The notes below the pieces were generated by a model. It was not told the origin of the DNA. It saw nothing but the letters and a program-made list of their open reading frames with translations, and searched no databases. The position numbers and the translations under genes were made by a program. A stretch of 64,000 nucleotides of DNA from the NCBI RefSeq assembly GCF_014697545.1, contig NZ_JACJSA010000015.1:124001-188000 (forward strand). The letters run 5' to 3'. Origin of the DNA: Oscillatoria sp. FACHB-1407. GTDB taxonomy: Bacteria > Cyanobacteriota > Cyanobacteriia > Elainellales > Elainellaceae. Positions 1 to 7,697 of the stretch are shown here, in pieces (the stretch's first letter is position 1; each line of letters starts with the position of its first letter).

Positions 1-2
1 AA

Positions 3-119
3 GCGGCTCAAACGGTGACAGATAACCTCAGCCAAAGCAATGCACTGGCAATGATTCAAGGGTTACAGGCAGAGAATCGAGAAATTTTGCAACTGTTACG
101 TGATTTGAAAAACTCGTAA
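3..119 (+). CDS. C-terminal end of an unidentified protein
   Basis: The window opens inside a gene. Frame 3 is open from the first bases to a TAA at 117-119 and gives 38 residues, hydrophilic and rich in Gln, Leu and Glu, ending in LLRDLKNS. The spacing of leucines suggests an amphipathic helix or short coiled coil. The start and most of the protein lie outside the window, so no family can be named. It is followed by a short gap and then the convergent azoreductase gene. Confidence 0.5.
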   Translation, partial: AAQTVTDNLSQSNALAMIQGLQAENREILQLLRDLKNS

Positions 120-173
120 CCCTCATTCCAGGTATGCAGCGATCGCCTCACCTGATATCAACCTCATCCATCC

Positions 174-827
174 TCATGGGGCGACGGCATGGCTTGCCCC
201 TTCTGTGAATTGGGTGATTTGGTGACGAGCATGGGCGATCGCATTTTCCAAGGTTTTCCCGCCTGCCTCGTCATACTCAACGTCAATAAACGTCACATCC
301 GTGACACCGATAAAGCCAAATACGGCTGCCAGATAGGGGGTTTGATAATTCATCTTTTCGTATTGCCCTCCGGGTCCAAAACCACCGCCCCCACGTGCCG
401 AAATCACAACCATTCTTTTGCCTAGCACAAGTGGCTTGTAGGGGTTGTCAACATCTTCTGCATCAACGGCAAAGGTGCGACCGGGACGCACAATTTGATC
501 AATATAGGCTTTGAGGGTGCTGGGAACGCTGAAGTTGTACATGGGAGTGCCAATGACGTAGAGATCCGCCGCTAAGAACTCGTCCACCAGGCGATCGCTC
601 ATACGAATTGCCTCCCACAACTCTGGAGTACGCAGTTCAGGTGCAGTATAGGCAGCTGCGATCCAGGGTTCATCCACATGGGGAACGGGATCGTGCCCCA
701 GATCGCGATAGGTGACGATGTCGTCTGGATGCACTCGTTTCCATCGCTCAACAAACTCCTGACTCATACGGCGAGAATGGGATCTTGCGCTGCGTGGGCT
801 GGAGTCGATATGCAATATATGTGTCAT
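174..827 (-). CDS. azoR: FMN-dependent NADH-azoreductase (AzoR family)
   Basis: Flavodoxin-fold quinone/azo reductase of about 217 residues; the family reduces quinones and azo bonds with NAD(P)H by a ping-pong mechanism using bound FMN, in the cytoplasm. Visible family marks are the N-terminal MTHILHIDSSPRS phosphate-binding segment (first beta strand plus the FMN phosphate loop, residues 1-13), the GTPMYNFSVPSTLKAYID segment that binds the isoalloxazine ring, and the later SARGGG loop. An upstream in-frame ATG at 845 would add six residues (MHSNRP); the one at 827 fits the family N-terminus, although the purine-rich AAGGGG lies closer to the upstream ATG. It stands alone, convergent with the partial gene at the window edge. 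Confidence 0.9.
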   Translation of the reverse strand: MTHILHIDSSPRSARSHSRRMSQEFVERWKRVHPDDIVTYRDLGHDPVPHVDEPWIAAAYTAPELRTPELWEAIRMSDRLVDEFLAADLYVIGTPMYNFSVPSTLKAYIDQIVRPGRTFAVDAEDVDNPYKPLVLGKRMVVISARGGGGFGPGGQYEKMNYQTPYLAAVFGFIGVTDVTFIDVEYDEAGGKTLENAIAHARHQITQFTEGASHAVAP

Positions 828-992
828 AGGTCTGTTTGAATGCATTTCCCCTTTAGCTTAGGCAAGTGCTTTCGACGGGGCTATCTAATTCCTGTGCCGC
901 TGTCAAAATCTTGCGGATAGTTTTACGAGTTTGAATAGAAGCTATTTCAAAGTGAATACAGGGCATAGGTTTTTCTTACAGATTTTGATAGC

Positions 993-1161
993 TATAGCTA
1001 TAACCACATTTGATGGGGCGGAGGCGAGTCAGAAAGCTTTCCCAGCATCAGGGTTTGAGCCATTGTTATAGAAATTAAATAAGGTGCAATTTTTGTGGAG
1101 GGGTTTGGCATTGCCAAACCCGTACAGTTCAGACGTTGCCCCTGTTATTTAATTAATTTCC
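993..1161. repeat. Two adjacent dispersed repeats (families D and E)
   Basis: Bases about 993-1065 match about 50075-50150 and 63028-63099 and the ends of a composite at about 30522-30647; shared blocks include CCACATTTGATGGGG and TTTGAGCCATTG. Bases about 1069-1161 carry a second repeat, also present at about 62965-63027, with the block GTGCAATTTTTGTGGAG and a near-perfect palindrome (GGTTTGGCA/TGCCAAACC) at 1104-1122. Its outer ends are A+T-rich and roughly inverted (GAAATTAAATAA against TTAATTAATTTC). No ORF is supported in 846-1227. Confidence 0.75.
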
Positions 1162-1227
1162 AGAATCTTCTTAACGATGAGTGTATTCAATTCCAACATT
1201 CAAGTCTGACTCAGATCCCGCAGCTAA

Positions 1228-1325
1228 TACCGATTTAATGTTTGATTGTGGTAGATCATGGGGTAGGGGCGTTTCGCGAAACGCCCTTACGGAATCATGT
1301 GCAGTGAAGCCAATTCAAATTGGTA
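1228..1325. repeat. 98-bp palindromic element, family A (copy 1)
   Basis: Begins TACCGATTTAA and ends TTCAAATTGGTA, so its ends are imperfect inverted repeats; the centre holds the palindrome GGGCGTTTCGCGAAACGCCC. Near-identical copies lie at 14325-14421 (inverted) and 59712-59809 (direct). It sits directly before the ribosome-binding region of the gp5-like gene at 1347. Size, inverted ends and absence of coding potential are typical of a non-autonomous MITE or REP-like element. Confidence 0.85.
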
Positions 1326-1346
1326 TAACATCTACTGGAGACATTC

Positions 1347-1784
1347 ATGCGTCAATTTTTTGGCAAGTATCGCGGCAAAGTGGTAGCCAACAAAGACCCA
1401 ATGCATTTAGGTCGAATTCAAGTGCAAGTACCAGCTATTTTTGGGGCGGGGCATCAGAGTTGGGCACTACCCTGTGTACCTTACGCAGGTTCCGATGTAG
1501 GGTTCTTTGCTATTCCTCCAGTTGGTGCCAATATTTGGGTTGAATTTGAGGGAGGTGACCCCGATAATCCGATCTGGAGTGGGTGTTTTTGGGGACAAGA
1601 CGAACTGCCACACAGGGTAAGGGTAGATGATCCTACCCGTGTGCAGGTGTTTAAGTCTGAGGGGATGACTTGCGTTCTCGATCGCTCCGAAGGTACTCCA
1701 GGCTTCACCATTCAGGTGGAACAACCTATTGTCAGAGGTGTGCTCAAGTTAGTGTTCAACACATCGGTGCTGATTCGGAAATGA
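1347..1784 (+). CDS. Phage baseplate assembly protein V / gp5-VgrG OB-fold protein, probably truncated
   Basis: Encodes 145 residues resembling the gp5/VgrG-type OB-fold domain that forms the spike hub of contractile tails and contractile injection systems. Seen: the N-terminal FFGKYRGKVVANKDP, then LGRIQVQVP, the LPCVPYAG segment, PPVGANIWVEFEGGDP and PIWSGCFWG, which is the usual order in this family. The last 55 residues follow the family pattern into a beta-rich stretch but end abruptly after LKLVFNTS, where related proteins normally continue, so the C-terminal part appears lost. A GGAG sits 7 bases before the ATG. No tube, sheath or baseplate neighbours are present: the gene is an orphan between two palindromic elements (1228-1325 and 1820-1924). 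It could be a relic or a mobile-element-isolated remnant of a CIS cluster. Confidence 0.75.
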   Translation: MRQFFGKYRGKVVANKDPMHLGRIQVQVPAIFGAGHQSWALPCVPYAGSDVGFFAIPPVGANIWVEFEGGDPDNPIWSGCFWGQDELPHRVRVDDPTRVQVFKSEGMTCVLDRSEGTPGFTIQVEQPIVRGVLKLVFNTSVLIRK

Positions 1785-1819
1785 GACCGTTCCCGTATCT
1801 TGCGCCTCGAATTTGAGAC

Positions 1820-1924
1820 AGTAAGTAGGTGGTTTCAAATAAATGTAAGAAGGGGGGTGTGTGGGATACATCCCCCTTCACCCCTTCTTCCCATCCTGCG
1901 TTTAATTACGCCCACCTACTTACT
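1820..1924. repeat. 105-bp palindromic element with 13-bp terminal inverted repeats
   Basis: Perfect 13-bp inverted ends: AGTAAGTAGGTGG at 1820-1832 and its reverse complement at 1912-1924. The interior contains a G-rich run (GAAGGGGGGTG) facing a C-rich run (CACCCCTTC), so the whole unit can fold back. It is non-coding and lies between the gp5-like gene and the TetR-type gene, where it could end transcription from both sides. Mobility is inferred from structure only; no second full copy was recognised in this window. Confidence 0.75.
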
Positions 1925-1945
1925 TGGAAATAAGGCTGTAACTGT

Positions 1946-2938
1946 TTAACTTGATGAGAAGTTATTTGCGATCGCCACGGTTGCTTGATGCACAGCGTCG
2001 GATATTTGCTCTGCTAAGTTCTCATCAGCGACCGCACGAGCCAGCGTTAGCCCTCCAGTCAGTAACGATAGAATTGCCCATGCCAAATCATGCTTTTCGG
2101 ATTCACGCTTTGCTTTAAGTCCTGCTGCAACTGCTCCGTGTAATTTGACCAATTCTCGTTCATAGCCTTTGCGAACGCGATCGCTGGCACGAATGACCTC
2201 TGGCGAGAGTGTTGGGAGCGCGCAGCCACAGGCGATATTTTGGCGATGTTGAGAACCTACGTAGTAATCAGCAAGGGCTGTCACCCACTGTTCTCCATTC
2301 TGCTTACGGAATGTTTCTACACCTGTTCGATATTCGTCCAGTCCTTCAATAACTGCCGCCAAGAATGCCTCTTCTTTGGAGCGGAAATAGCCGTAAAACG
2401 CTCCAGAGGTCACACCCGCATCTTTCGCCAATGCGTCTACTCCAACACCATTGTACCCACGCGAGCGGAAGCCCCGATGGATTGCCTTCATGATGCGCGT
2501 TTTGGTGTCTTCTACTGGAACGTCATCGATAGGCTTGACGGCTATATTTGTTGCGGCAGGAAGCGATTTGGAAACAGGCGATCGATACGCCCCATCGGTT
2601 GTTCGTTCTGTTAAATCGCTTAAAAAAGCATCTAGTTGTATGGAGATTGCTTCTTTAATCCCTTCTGTCAGGCGATCCACAAGGCGATCTTCTAAGGGTT
2701 CTAGAGCATTAATGACACTATCTGATAGTTCCGTTGGAGAGTTTTCGCTTGCATCTTCTACAGACTGACGAAGTAAGTCTGTAATCACGGCACTAAGGTT
2801 GGGCTGTCCACGCTTATCCGATCGCCCCGAAGTATTCACGAATCCCCGTTCTAGTGCCAGGTCATTTATGGCTTGAAGGAGGTCATTGGGCAGACGAATG
2901 CTGATGGCTGTGGAGAGAGAGGAGGTCGGTTTGCCCAT
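1946..2938 (-). CDS. Ribbon-helix-helix / TetR fusion transcriptional regulator
   Basis: 330 residues with two different DNA-binding folds. Residues about 10-62 look like a ribbon-helix-helix (AISIRLPNDLLQAINDLA, then NLSAVITDLLRQSV), the Arc/CopG type. A charged, probably helical segment follows (65-120). Residues about 145-196 form a TetR helix-turn-helix (IMKAIHRGFRSRGYNGVGV, then AGVTSGAFYGYFRSKEEAF), and the rest is a TetR-type ligand/dimer domain with CGCALPTLSPE, as in regulators of the YfiR/AcrR style. TetR proteins are normally about 190-220 residues, so the extra 140 N-terminal residues are exceptional. It is divergent from the tautomerase gene and probably controls it and itself through the shared 225-bp spacer. 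The ligand is unknown. Confidence 0.88.
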   Translation of the reverse strand: MGKPTSSLSTAISIRLPNDLLQAINDLALERGFVNTSGRSDKRGQPNLSAVITDLLRQSVEDASENSPTELSDSVINALEPLEDRLVDRLTEGIKEAISIQLDAFLSDLTERTTDGAYRSPVSKSLPAATNIAVKPIDDVPVEDTKTRIMKAIHRGFRSRGYNGVGVDALAKDAGVTSGAFYGYFRSKEEAFLAAVIEGLDEYRTGVETFRKQNGEQWVTALADYYVGSQHRQNIACGCALPTLSPEVIRASDRVRKGYERELVKLHGAVAAGLKAKRESEKHDLAWAILSLLTGGLTLARAVADENLAEQISDAVHQATVAIANNFSSS

Positions 2939-2983
2939 TTCTAGTAAGACACTATATGACTAAATCAGCCTAGCACGATTGCA

Positions 2984-3004
2984 GAAAACAAATCTTTTGT
3001 TTTC
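2984..3004. promoter_or_regulatory. Candidate operator between the fusion regulator and tautomerase genes
   Basis: Two 9-bp arms, GAAAACAAA and TTTGTTTTC, separated by TCT form a perfect inverted repeat. A second, weaker dyad TAAC-GAGT-GTTA lies at 3071-3082 just after a TTGACT (-35-like) at 3062-3067. Position between divergent genes, one a repressor-type regulator, makes both plausible operators; this is inference from symmetry and position. Confidence 0.4.
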
Positions 3005-3163
3005 AAAAGGGCTTTGTTACGACGTTTTTAGCGATTTAATCTTTTTTTCATAGAGATACTCTTGACTCAATAACGAGTGTTACATTACGGTCTTTATATA
3101 ACGGTTGCAACAAGCGATCGCATTTATCGAAATCAACCCAATCATTCCCTCAGGAGAAGTCTC

Positions 3164-3706
3164 ATGCCCTTGCTACGAATCACTCACCTGGCTGGAGCCA
3201 TTACTCAAGCCCAGAAAGAACAGTTGGCAACCGAACTCGCTAGCGTTCTATTAGTGGCTGAAATTGGTAATGATAATCCCACTGCCCGTTCTCTCGAACA
3301 CATCATTTTTCAGGAAATTGATGCCAAAACGTCCTGGTTTGTGGGCGGTAAATTACAAGCAAGCGTGCCAACGGGCGGTTACTTTATTTTTGACGTGGTT
3401 TATCCGTTTGGTGCTGCTCCCCAAGCAGCCAAAACTCAACTCCACAAAGACATTAACGATGTTGTGGCAAAGGTGTTGGGCGTTGATGGTGCTTTCCCAA
3501 ATCGGGCGGGTGATTGGGTTCTGATCAACGAAATTACCGAAGGAAATTGGGGTGTGAGTGGTGCCACAGTCGGTATTCACGACATTTATGCTGCAACACA
3601 AGGTTCCACAGAGCGCATTCCCTATTTTGAATCGCTCCTGTCGGCTCAGAAGCAGATGTTTGACACCCACCACTATCCAGCGGATGCTCCAGGTCGAGGC
3701 AAGTAA
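3164..3706 (+). CDS. Tautomerase family protein (4-oxalocrotonate tautomerase/MIF superfamily, two-domain)
   Basis: 180 residues. The chosen ATG at 3164 has AGGAG eight bases upstream and gives the N-terminus MPLLRITH: in this superfamily Pro-2 becomes the catalytic amino-terminal proline after Met removal. The length is that of a fused-domain member; no clear second Pro-1-like start is visible mid-protein, as expected for the asymmetric fused forms. Earlier in-frame starts (from 3077) would bury the proline and are rejected. Such enzymes isomerise or hydrate small unsaturated or aromatic acids; the substrate here is unknown. Divergent from the RHH-TetR regulator, which suggests induction by a small molecule. 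Confidence 0.82.
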   Translation: MPLLRITHLAGAITQAQKEQLATELASVLLVAEIGNDNPTARSLEHIIFQEIDAKTSWFVGGKLQASVPTGGYFIFDVVYPFGAAPQAAKTQLHKDINDVVAKVLGVDGAFPNRAGDWVLINEITEGNWGVSGATVGIHDIYAATQGSTERIPYFESLLSAQKQMFDTHHYPADAPGRGK

Positions 3707-3794
3707 GGGTGGGGCGATCGCATCCAATCGGCCATTTCAACGGTGCGATCGCCGCTCTTATTCTCACCTCTGCAAACCATAAAACTACAAACCC

Positions 3795-3947
3795 ATGACC
3801 CAAAAACTGCAAGGAAAGGTTGCGCTCGTAACGGGTGCCTCCTCAGGCATCGGGAAAGCGACGGCTCTGGCTCTGGCGAAAGAAGGGGCAACAGTGGCAG
3901 TAGCGGCTTGTCGCATCGACCGCCTCGAAAAGTTTTGGCAACTGTAA
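3795..3947 (+). pseudogene. Truncated short-chain dehydrogenase/reductase (SDR) N-terminus
   Basis: Only 50 codons, ATG to TAA, encoding the first Rossmann unit of a classical [22 protein letters not shown], with the TGxxxGxG cofactor loop intact, then [23 protein letters not shown]. Full-length SDRs are about 250 residues and contain the YxxxK catalytic pair, which is absent. The sequence after codon 47 (FWQL, stop) no longer resembles the family, so the gene was cut by a deletion or insertion whose junction is near 3930-3950, beside the broken Uma2 gene on the other strand. Confidence 0.85.
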
Positions 3948-3979
3948 TCAGTACATCCAGAAACGCCAACCCACCTTTG

Positions 3980-4374
3980 TCAATAGGCATTCAGAGAATC
4001 CTCTCGTTCGCATTGGACAGCAGCTAACAGCGAGCGATCGCGCTTGAGCGTGCTGTCTACCACCTCAATCAGCAGATACACCTCGCCAGGAGTAGGATGA
4101 TGATCTTCATAGTCCAGGAGAGCGATCTTGACTACCGCTACATCAGATTTCGGCTCCGAATAGTCATTGCGTTGAATCGGATCTTGAAACCGCAAGAGAA
4201 CGCGATTGCCCAATCGAGCTTTTAACACCCGCTCAATTCGAGTTACAGCAGCACTGTGTGCTGTTCCCTCTGCTGTGCAATTAGCTCAACTCGCTCGTCA
4301 GGCGCAATCACACCCGCTTCTATCATGCGGTGATAGTCCTGCACGCTGAGTCAGCGAAGATCTGCAATAACCAT
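3980..4374 (-). pseudogene. Degenerate Uma2-family (DUF820) endonuclease gene
   Basis: Reading leftwards from an ATG at 4372-4374 gives MVIADLR, a TGA stop where Uma2 relatives have Trp, then LSVQDYHRMIEAGVIAPDER-VELI, a typical Uma2 N-terminus. After a second stop the frame changes and 3980-4228 gives RLGNRVLLRFQDPIQ, SEPKSDVAVVK, HPTPGEVYLLIEVVDSTLKRDR, the catalytic-core region of the family (the DIA/DVA and EV motifs of the PD-(D/E)XK-like fold). The C-terminus is missing. Thus at least one nonsense change, one frame loss and a truncation. Uma2 genes are amplified and often decayed in cyanobacteria. Confidence 0.85.
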
Positions 4375-4474
4375 GACTGTATCTTGCTGGTGAATCCCAG
4401 AGTTCAATTTAAAGCATAGCCCGTTGCGCTGATTGAGAGGGATATATGATCGAGAGAAAACCTTTCTAAATCCC

Positions 4475-5209
4475 TTGCAACGTATTACTATCGTCCCCAA
4501 TCAACTGGTAGACAACTGTCTCAACCTGACCTTTGAGCAGCATCACTATCTCACTCGTGTTTTGCGGTTGCGGTCGGGCGATCGCTTCATTGCCATTGAT
4601 GGCGCAGGTCACTGGTGGTTGGCGGAACTTGCCGATTCAGTCTCAGAAGCCCAGCCAGGGGCAACGATATTAGAGGCGATCGCGGCTCAGACGGAGTTGC
4701 CCATTTCGGTGACGTTGCTGATTGCGATGCCTAAAGGCAACGGCATGGATGACATTGTGCGACAGGTGACGGAAGCGGGGGTAACACGAATTATTCCTGT
4801 GGTGAGCGATCGCACATTACTAAATCCCAGTGCTCAAAAGCTAGAGCGGTGGCAGCGCATTGCTCAGGAAGCGGCAGAACAGTCGGAACGGCAGATTGTT
4901 CCGGAGATAACGGCTCCCCTCCCTTTTGTGAAGGCACTCGGTCAGGAAACGACTACAACAAATCGTTACATCTGTGAAGCACGGGGAGACTATCCCCATT
5001 TGCTCAGCCATCTTGCTCGACTGACTCCCGCTACCGCAATTGCCATCGCCATTGGCCCTGAAGGGGGGTGGACGGAAGCGGAGTTACAGGCGGCGATCGC
5101 TCAGGGTTATCAGCCCGTATCCCTGGGGCGACGGGTACTTCGGGCGATTACGGCTCCGCTGGTTGCCGTTGCCCTAATAGCATCCGTATTAGAGTCGATG
5201 CCAGAATGA
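4475..5209 (+). CDS. rsmE: 16S rRNA (uracil-1498-N3)-methyltransferase RsmE
   Basis: SPOUT-class methyltransferase that methylates N3 of U1498 in 16S rRNA using S-adenosylmethionine. The PUA-like N-terminal domain is followed by the SPOUT knot with MPKGNGMDDIVRQVTEAGV, SDRT, ERWQRIAQEAAEQSER and the cofactor loop IGPEGGWTEAEL and RRVLRAITAPL. About 244 residues, the normal length. I chose the TTG at 4475 because relatives begin with (M)QRI; an upstream TTG at 4433 adds 14 residues with no family similarity. Neither start has a strong ribosome-binding site. The TPR gene begins 49 bases after its stop and may be co-transcribed. Confidence 0.93.
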   Translation: MQRITIVPNQLVDNCLNLTFEQHHYLTRVLRLRSGDRFIAIDGAGHWWLAELADSVSEAQPGATILEAIAAQTELPISVTLLIAMPKGNGMDDIVRQVTEAGVTRIIPVVSDRTLLNPSAQKLERWQRIAQEAAEQSERQIVPEITAPLPFVKALGQETTTTNRYICEARGDYPHLLSHLARLTPATAIAIAIGPEGGWTEAELQAAIAQGYQPVSLGRRVLRAITAPLVAVALIASVLESMPE

Positions 5210-5258
5210 ACAAAAGCATTTAAGCTAAATTCAAGACCTCATTCCCACCCCTTTAGCA

Positions 5259-6362
5259 ATGACACTCCAGGCTCAGCTTGAACAAGTGGCGGCAGCATTT
5301 GAACAGCGAGACTACAAGACCGTGGCTCAATTACTCAAACCGTTGATCAAATCTGCCCCCGATCACCCCTGGGTGCAGCTTTACGCCGCTCGATATCAAG
5401 AAGTGTCGGGTAAGCCAGAGGCAGCAGAAGCGGCTTATCGCAAGTTGCTGAAGGGCACGAGCAATCCCAAACTGGCATTGCAGGCTCGACAGGGGTTACA
5501 GCGCATCGAAACTGCGGCACAAGAACGACAGCAGGAGGCTCTCGCCCAGGCAACGGCAGATCCCAACAGTTCGGTTTCTGGGTTTTTAATTGTCGAGCCT
5601 GTCAGCAGTGAAGACCGACAGGCAGCAGCCCAAAACTTTGCCCGCATCATGAAGATTGACCCCTACACCGCACGGGTTCACCTGTCCCAACGCAGTTGGC
5701 GACTCTATCGGACAGGGGCGATCGGGGAATTGCAATTCTACAGTCAACAACTCAACGAGGCAGGCATTTCCTCCTTTTGTGTCCCGTTGCCCGATGTGCA
5801 AAAAATCCGGGTGTTTCGAGTGCAACACCTGCAAGCAGCATCCCCCCAACCGACAATCGTCTGCCTCAATGAAGCCGACCAACTGGGCACGCTTGCCTTT
5901 GATTGGTCAGAGGTGAGTCGGCGGGTAGAGGGCTTGTTGCCCATCTTTGAAGAAGTGATCGATGTGGGAGCCTGGAATAAGTTAAAGCGTCGGGAACAGA
6001 CGCAGGACTACGCCCAATTAGTCGATTTGCATCTGCCGAAACGGAAATGCATTCTGCGGTTTTGCGATAGCACGTACCAATTTCAGCAGGGCATGATCTT
6101 TGACGTGACGCAATCCGACGGGACGCGCATGACCCAAACCACCAACCGAATTCGCTGGAACAATCTGGATAAGTTTCTAACCAGTCGATTGCCCAACCTC
6201 CCGACCTGGTCAGACTTCACGCCCTTTGCTGAAAGCGCGATCGAACATCTGTCCTTAGTCGGCAGTTTTAAGTCGCACATTGATGTGTTTCGTAAGGATG
6301 AAAGCTATTGGGATCAAGCATTTCATCTCTATAGCAGTCTGGTTTTTATCAAAGAGAGTTAG
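5259..6362 (+). CDS. TPR-containing conserved cyanobacterial protein
   Basis: 367 residues. The first about 85 residues form one to two tetratricopeptide-like helical repeats (EQRDYKTVAQLLKPLI, HPWVQLYAARYQEVSGKPEAAEAAYRKLL split in two units). The remainder is a non-repetitive domain I do not assign, with conserved-looking segments such as RIMKIDPYTARVHLSQRSW, WNKLKRREQTQDYAQLVDLH and RIRWNNLDKFL. No signal peptide or membrane segment is seen, so it is probably cytoplasmic. It follows rsmE closely, but that pairing does not reveal a function. Alternative: a cyanobacteria-specific family with a role in protein-protein contacts. Confidence 0.75.
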   Translation: MTLQAQLEQVAAAFEQRDYKTVAQLLKPLIKSAPDHPWVQLYAARYQEVSGKPEAAEAAYRKLLKGTSNPKLALQARQGLQRIETAAQERQQEALAQATADPNSSVSGFLIVEPVSSEDRQAAAQNFARIMKIDPYTARVHLSQRSWRLYRTGAIGELQFYSQQLNEAGISSFCVPLPDVQKIRVFRVQHLQAASPQPTIVCLNEADQLGTLAFDWSEVSRRVEGLLPIFEEVIDVGAWNKLKRREQTQDYAQLVDLHLPKRKCILRFCDSTYQFQQGMIFDVTQSDGTRMTQTTNRIRWNNLDKFLTSRLPNLPTWSDFTPFAESAIEHLSLVGSFKSHIDVFRKDESYWDQAFHLYSSLVFIKES

Positions 6363-6678
6363 CCTGGCAAAAGAAGCAGGTGAATAAATGAGGTAAGGCG
6401 ATTTTCTTGTAGAAGAATCGTTATAAATGTCATGGTTTACTGAAAAAACGAAGCCTAATTTTGCGGAACTTAGCGTAAAAGAAAGCCCTCTTCCAGACAA
6501 CTTATTTAACCTGATTTAACCTGAGTTCAAAATAAGGATTCTGGCAGTTAAAACCGCAGCTACAAAAGCAAAATTGACATGACCAAATATCAAAACAATC
6601 CTTAATCATGGGGCTTGATTGGGGAGCGATGACTGATTTGGTATCAGGACCAGTAACAACTCACTAGAAGCTTTACCA
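6363..6678. other. Intergenic region before the AraC-type gene
   Basis: 316 bases, A+T-rich, with no supported ORF. The stretch near 6540-6570 (GGCAGTTAAAACCGCAGCTA) resembles degenerate versions of sequence near 59575-59610. No strong ribosome-binding site is visible before the AraC-type ATG. Presumably holds its promoter. Confidence 0.4.
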
Positions 6679-7590
6679 ATGCAAATTCAAACGCCCCTAG
6701 ATCTTGATTACTTTCAAGAAGGTGCTACTACACCTCTGCTTCCAAATCCTCCCGTTTTGACCAGTCATAACGTTGGCTGGAACAATATTCAGCTTGCCTT
6801 TCATCGCCAACCTTCCTGGGAAATTCCTGAAGTCTCCGGTTCACAACACATTATTGTGCTTCCAGGTAGTTCGCATGTGGTAGACGTTGAGTTTATTTCA
6901 GATGGACGTTTGCAATACGTCCAATATCATCCGCATCACTCTATCCATGGAGCGATCGAAGTATTTCCTGCAAACTTACCTTATAGTGTGTGTTGGAGTA
7001 ACCAGGTTGAATTTACTCACTGTTATCTTGAGCCTACATTTCTCAACTCGATCGCTCACGAAACGGTTGATCCCGATCGCGTTGAGTTGGAATTAGAGTT
7101 GATGAAAGCCGACCAGCTTATCCATCATCTCATTCTGAATCTCAGAACAGAACTAGAAAATTGTGAGACGAGCGATCGCATCTATATCGACTCGATTGCG
7201 ACATTTTTGTCAGCCCATTTGTTGCGGCATTACACTACATACCAGCAGGTATTAAAGCCATACGAAGATGGCTTACCAAAGTACAAACTTAGACAAGCCA
7301 TCGAATATATCAATGAGCATTTGAGTGAAACCATATCACTCACCGCAATCGCAGATGAGTTGCAAATGAGCAAATATTATTTTTGTCGATTGTTCAAGCA
7401 ATCGACAGGTTTGGCTCCCTATCAATACCTGATTCGGCAACGCATTCAACGAGCGAAACAACTCTTACTTCAAAGCGATCGCAATGTGACTGACATCGCC
7501 TTGGACTGTGGATTTTCTAATCAAAGCCATTTAGCCAGGCACTTTCGCCAATTCACTGGCATGTCTCCTCAACAATTTCGCAAAAAATAG
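6679..7590 (+). CDS. AraC-family transcriptional regulator
   Basis: 303 residues. The C-terminal about 100 residues (from KLRQAIEYINEHLSETISLT) carry the two helix-turn-helix motifs of the AraC/XylS family: LTAIADELQMSKYYFCRLFK, then VTDIALDCGFSNQSHLARHF and the closing FTGMSPQQFRKK. The N-terminal two thirds are a variable sensor region without a recognisable cupin signature; its ligand is unknown. It stands alone on the plus strand, 107 bases before the RTX-like gene, so it could regulate that gene or itself. No signal peptide. Identity as AraC-type is secure; the target is not. Confidence 0.92.
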   Translation: MQIQTPLDLDYFQEGATTPLLPNPPVLTSHNVGWNNIQLAFHRQPSWEIPEVSGSQHIIVLPGSSHVVDVEFISDGRLQYVQYHPHHSIHGAIEVFPANLPYSVCWSNQVEFTHCYLEPTFLNSIAHETVDPDRVELELELMKADQLIHHLILNLRTELENCETSDRIYIDSIATFLSAHLLRHYTTYQQVLKPYEDGLPKYKLRQAIEYINEHLSETISLTAIADELQMSKYYFCRLFKQSTGLAPYQYLIRQRIQRAKQLLLQSDRNVTDIALDCGFSNQSHLARHFRQFTGMSPQQFRKK

Positions 7591-7697
7591 CAAGATCCTG
7601 TTTGCGATCGCAACATCATATTCGCCTGCAATTTGTTAATTGATTACAGTCATCTCAATTGCAGCTAACGTGCATCTTTCACTTGGGAGCATTCACG

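Noticed and set aside
189-425. Plus-strand ORF opposite azoR
   Set aside because: Shadow of the azoreductase gene on the other strand; no start signal and Cys-rich, low-complexity translation.
1347-1784. Prophage remnant
   Set aside because: A single gp5-like gene without any other phage gene, integrase or attachment repeats does not support a prophage; it more likely derives from a contractile injection system.
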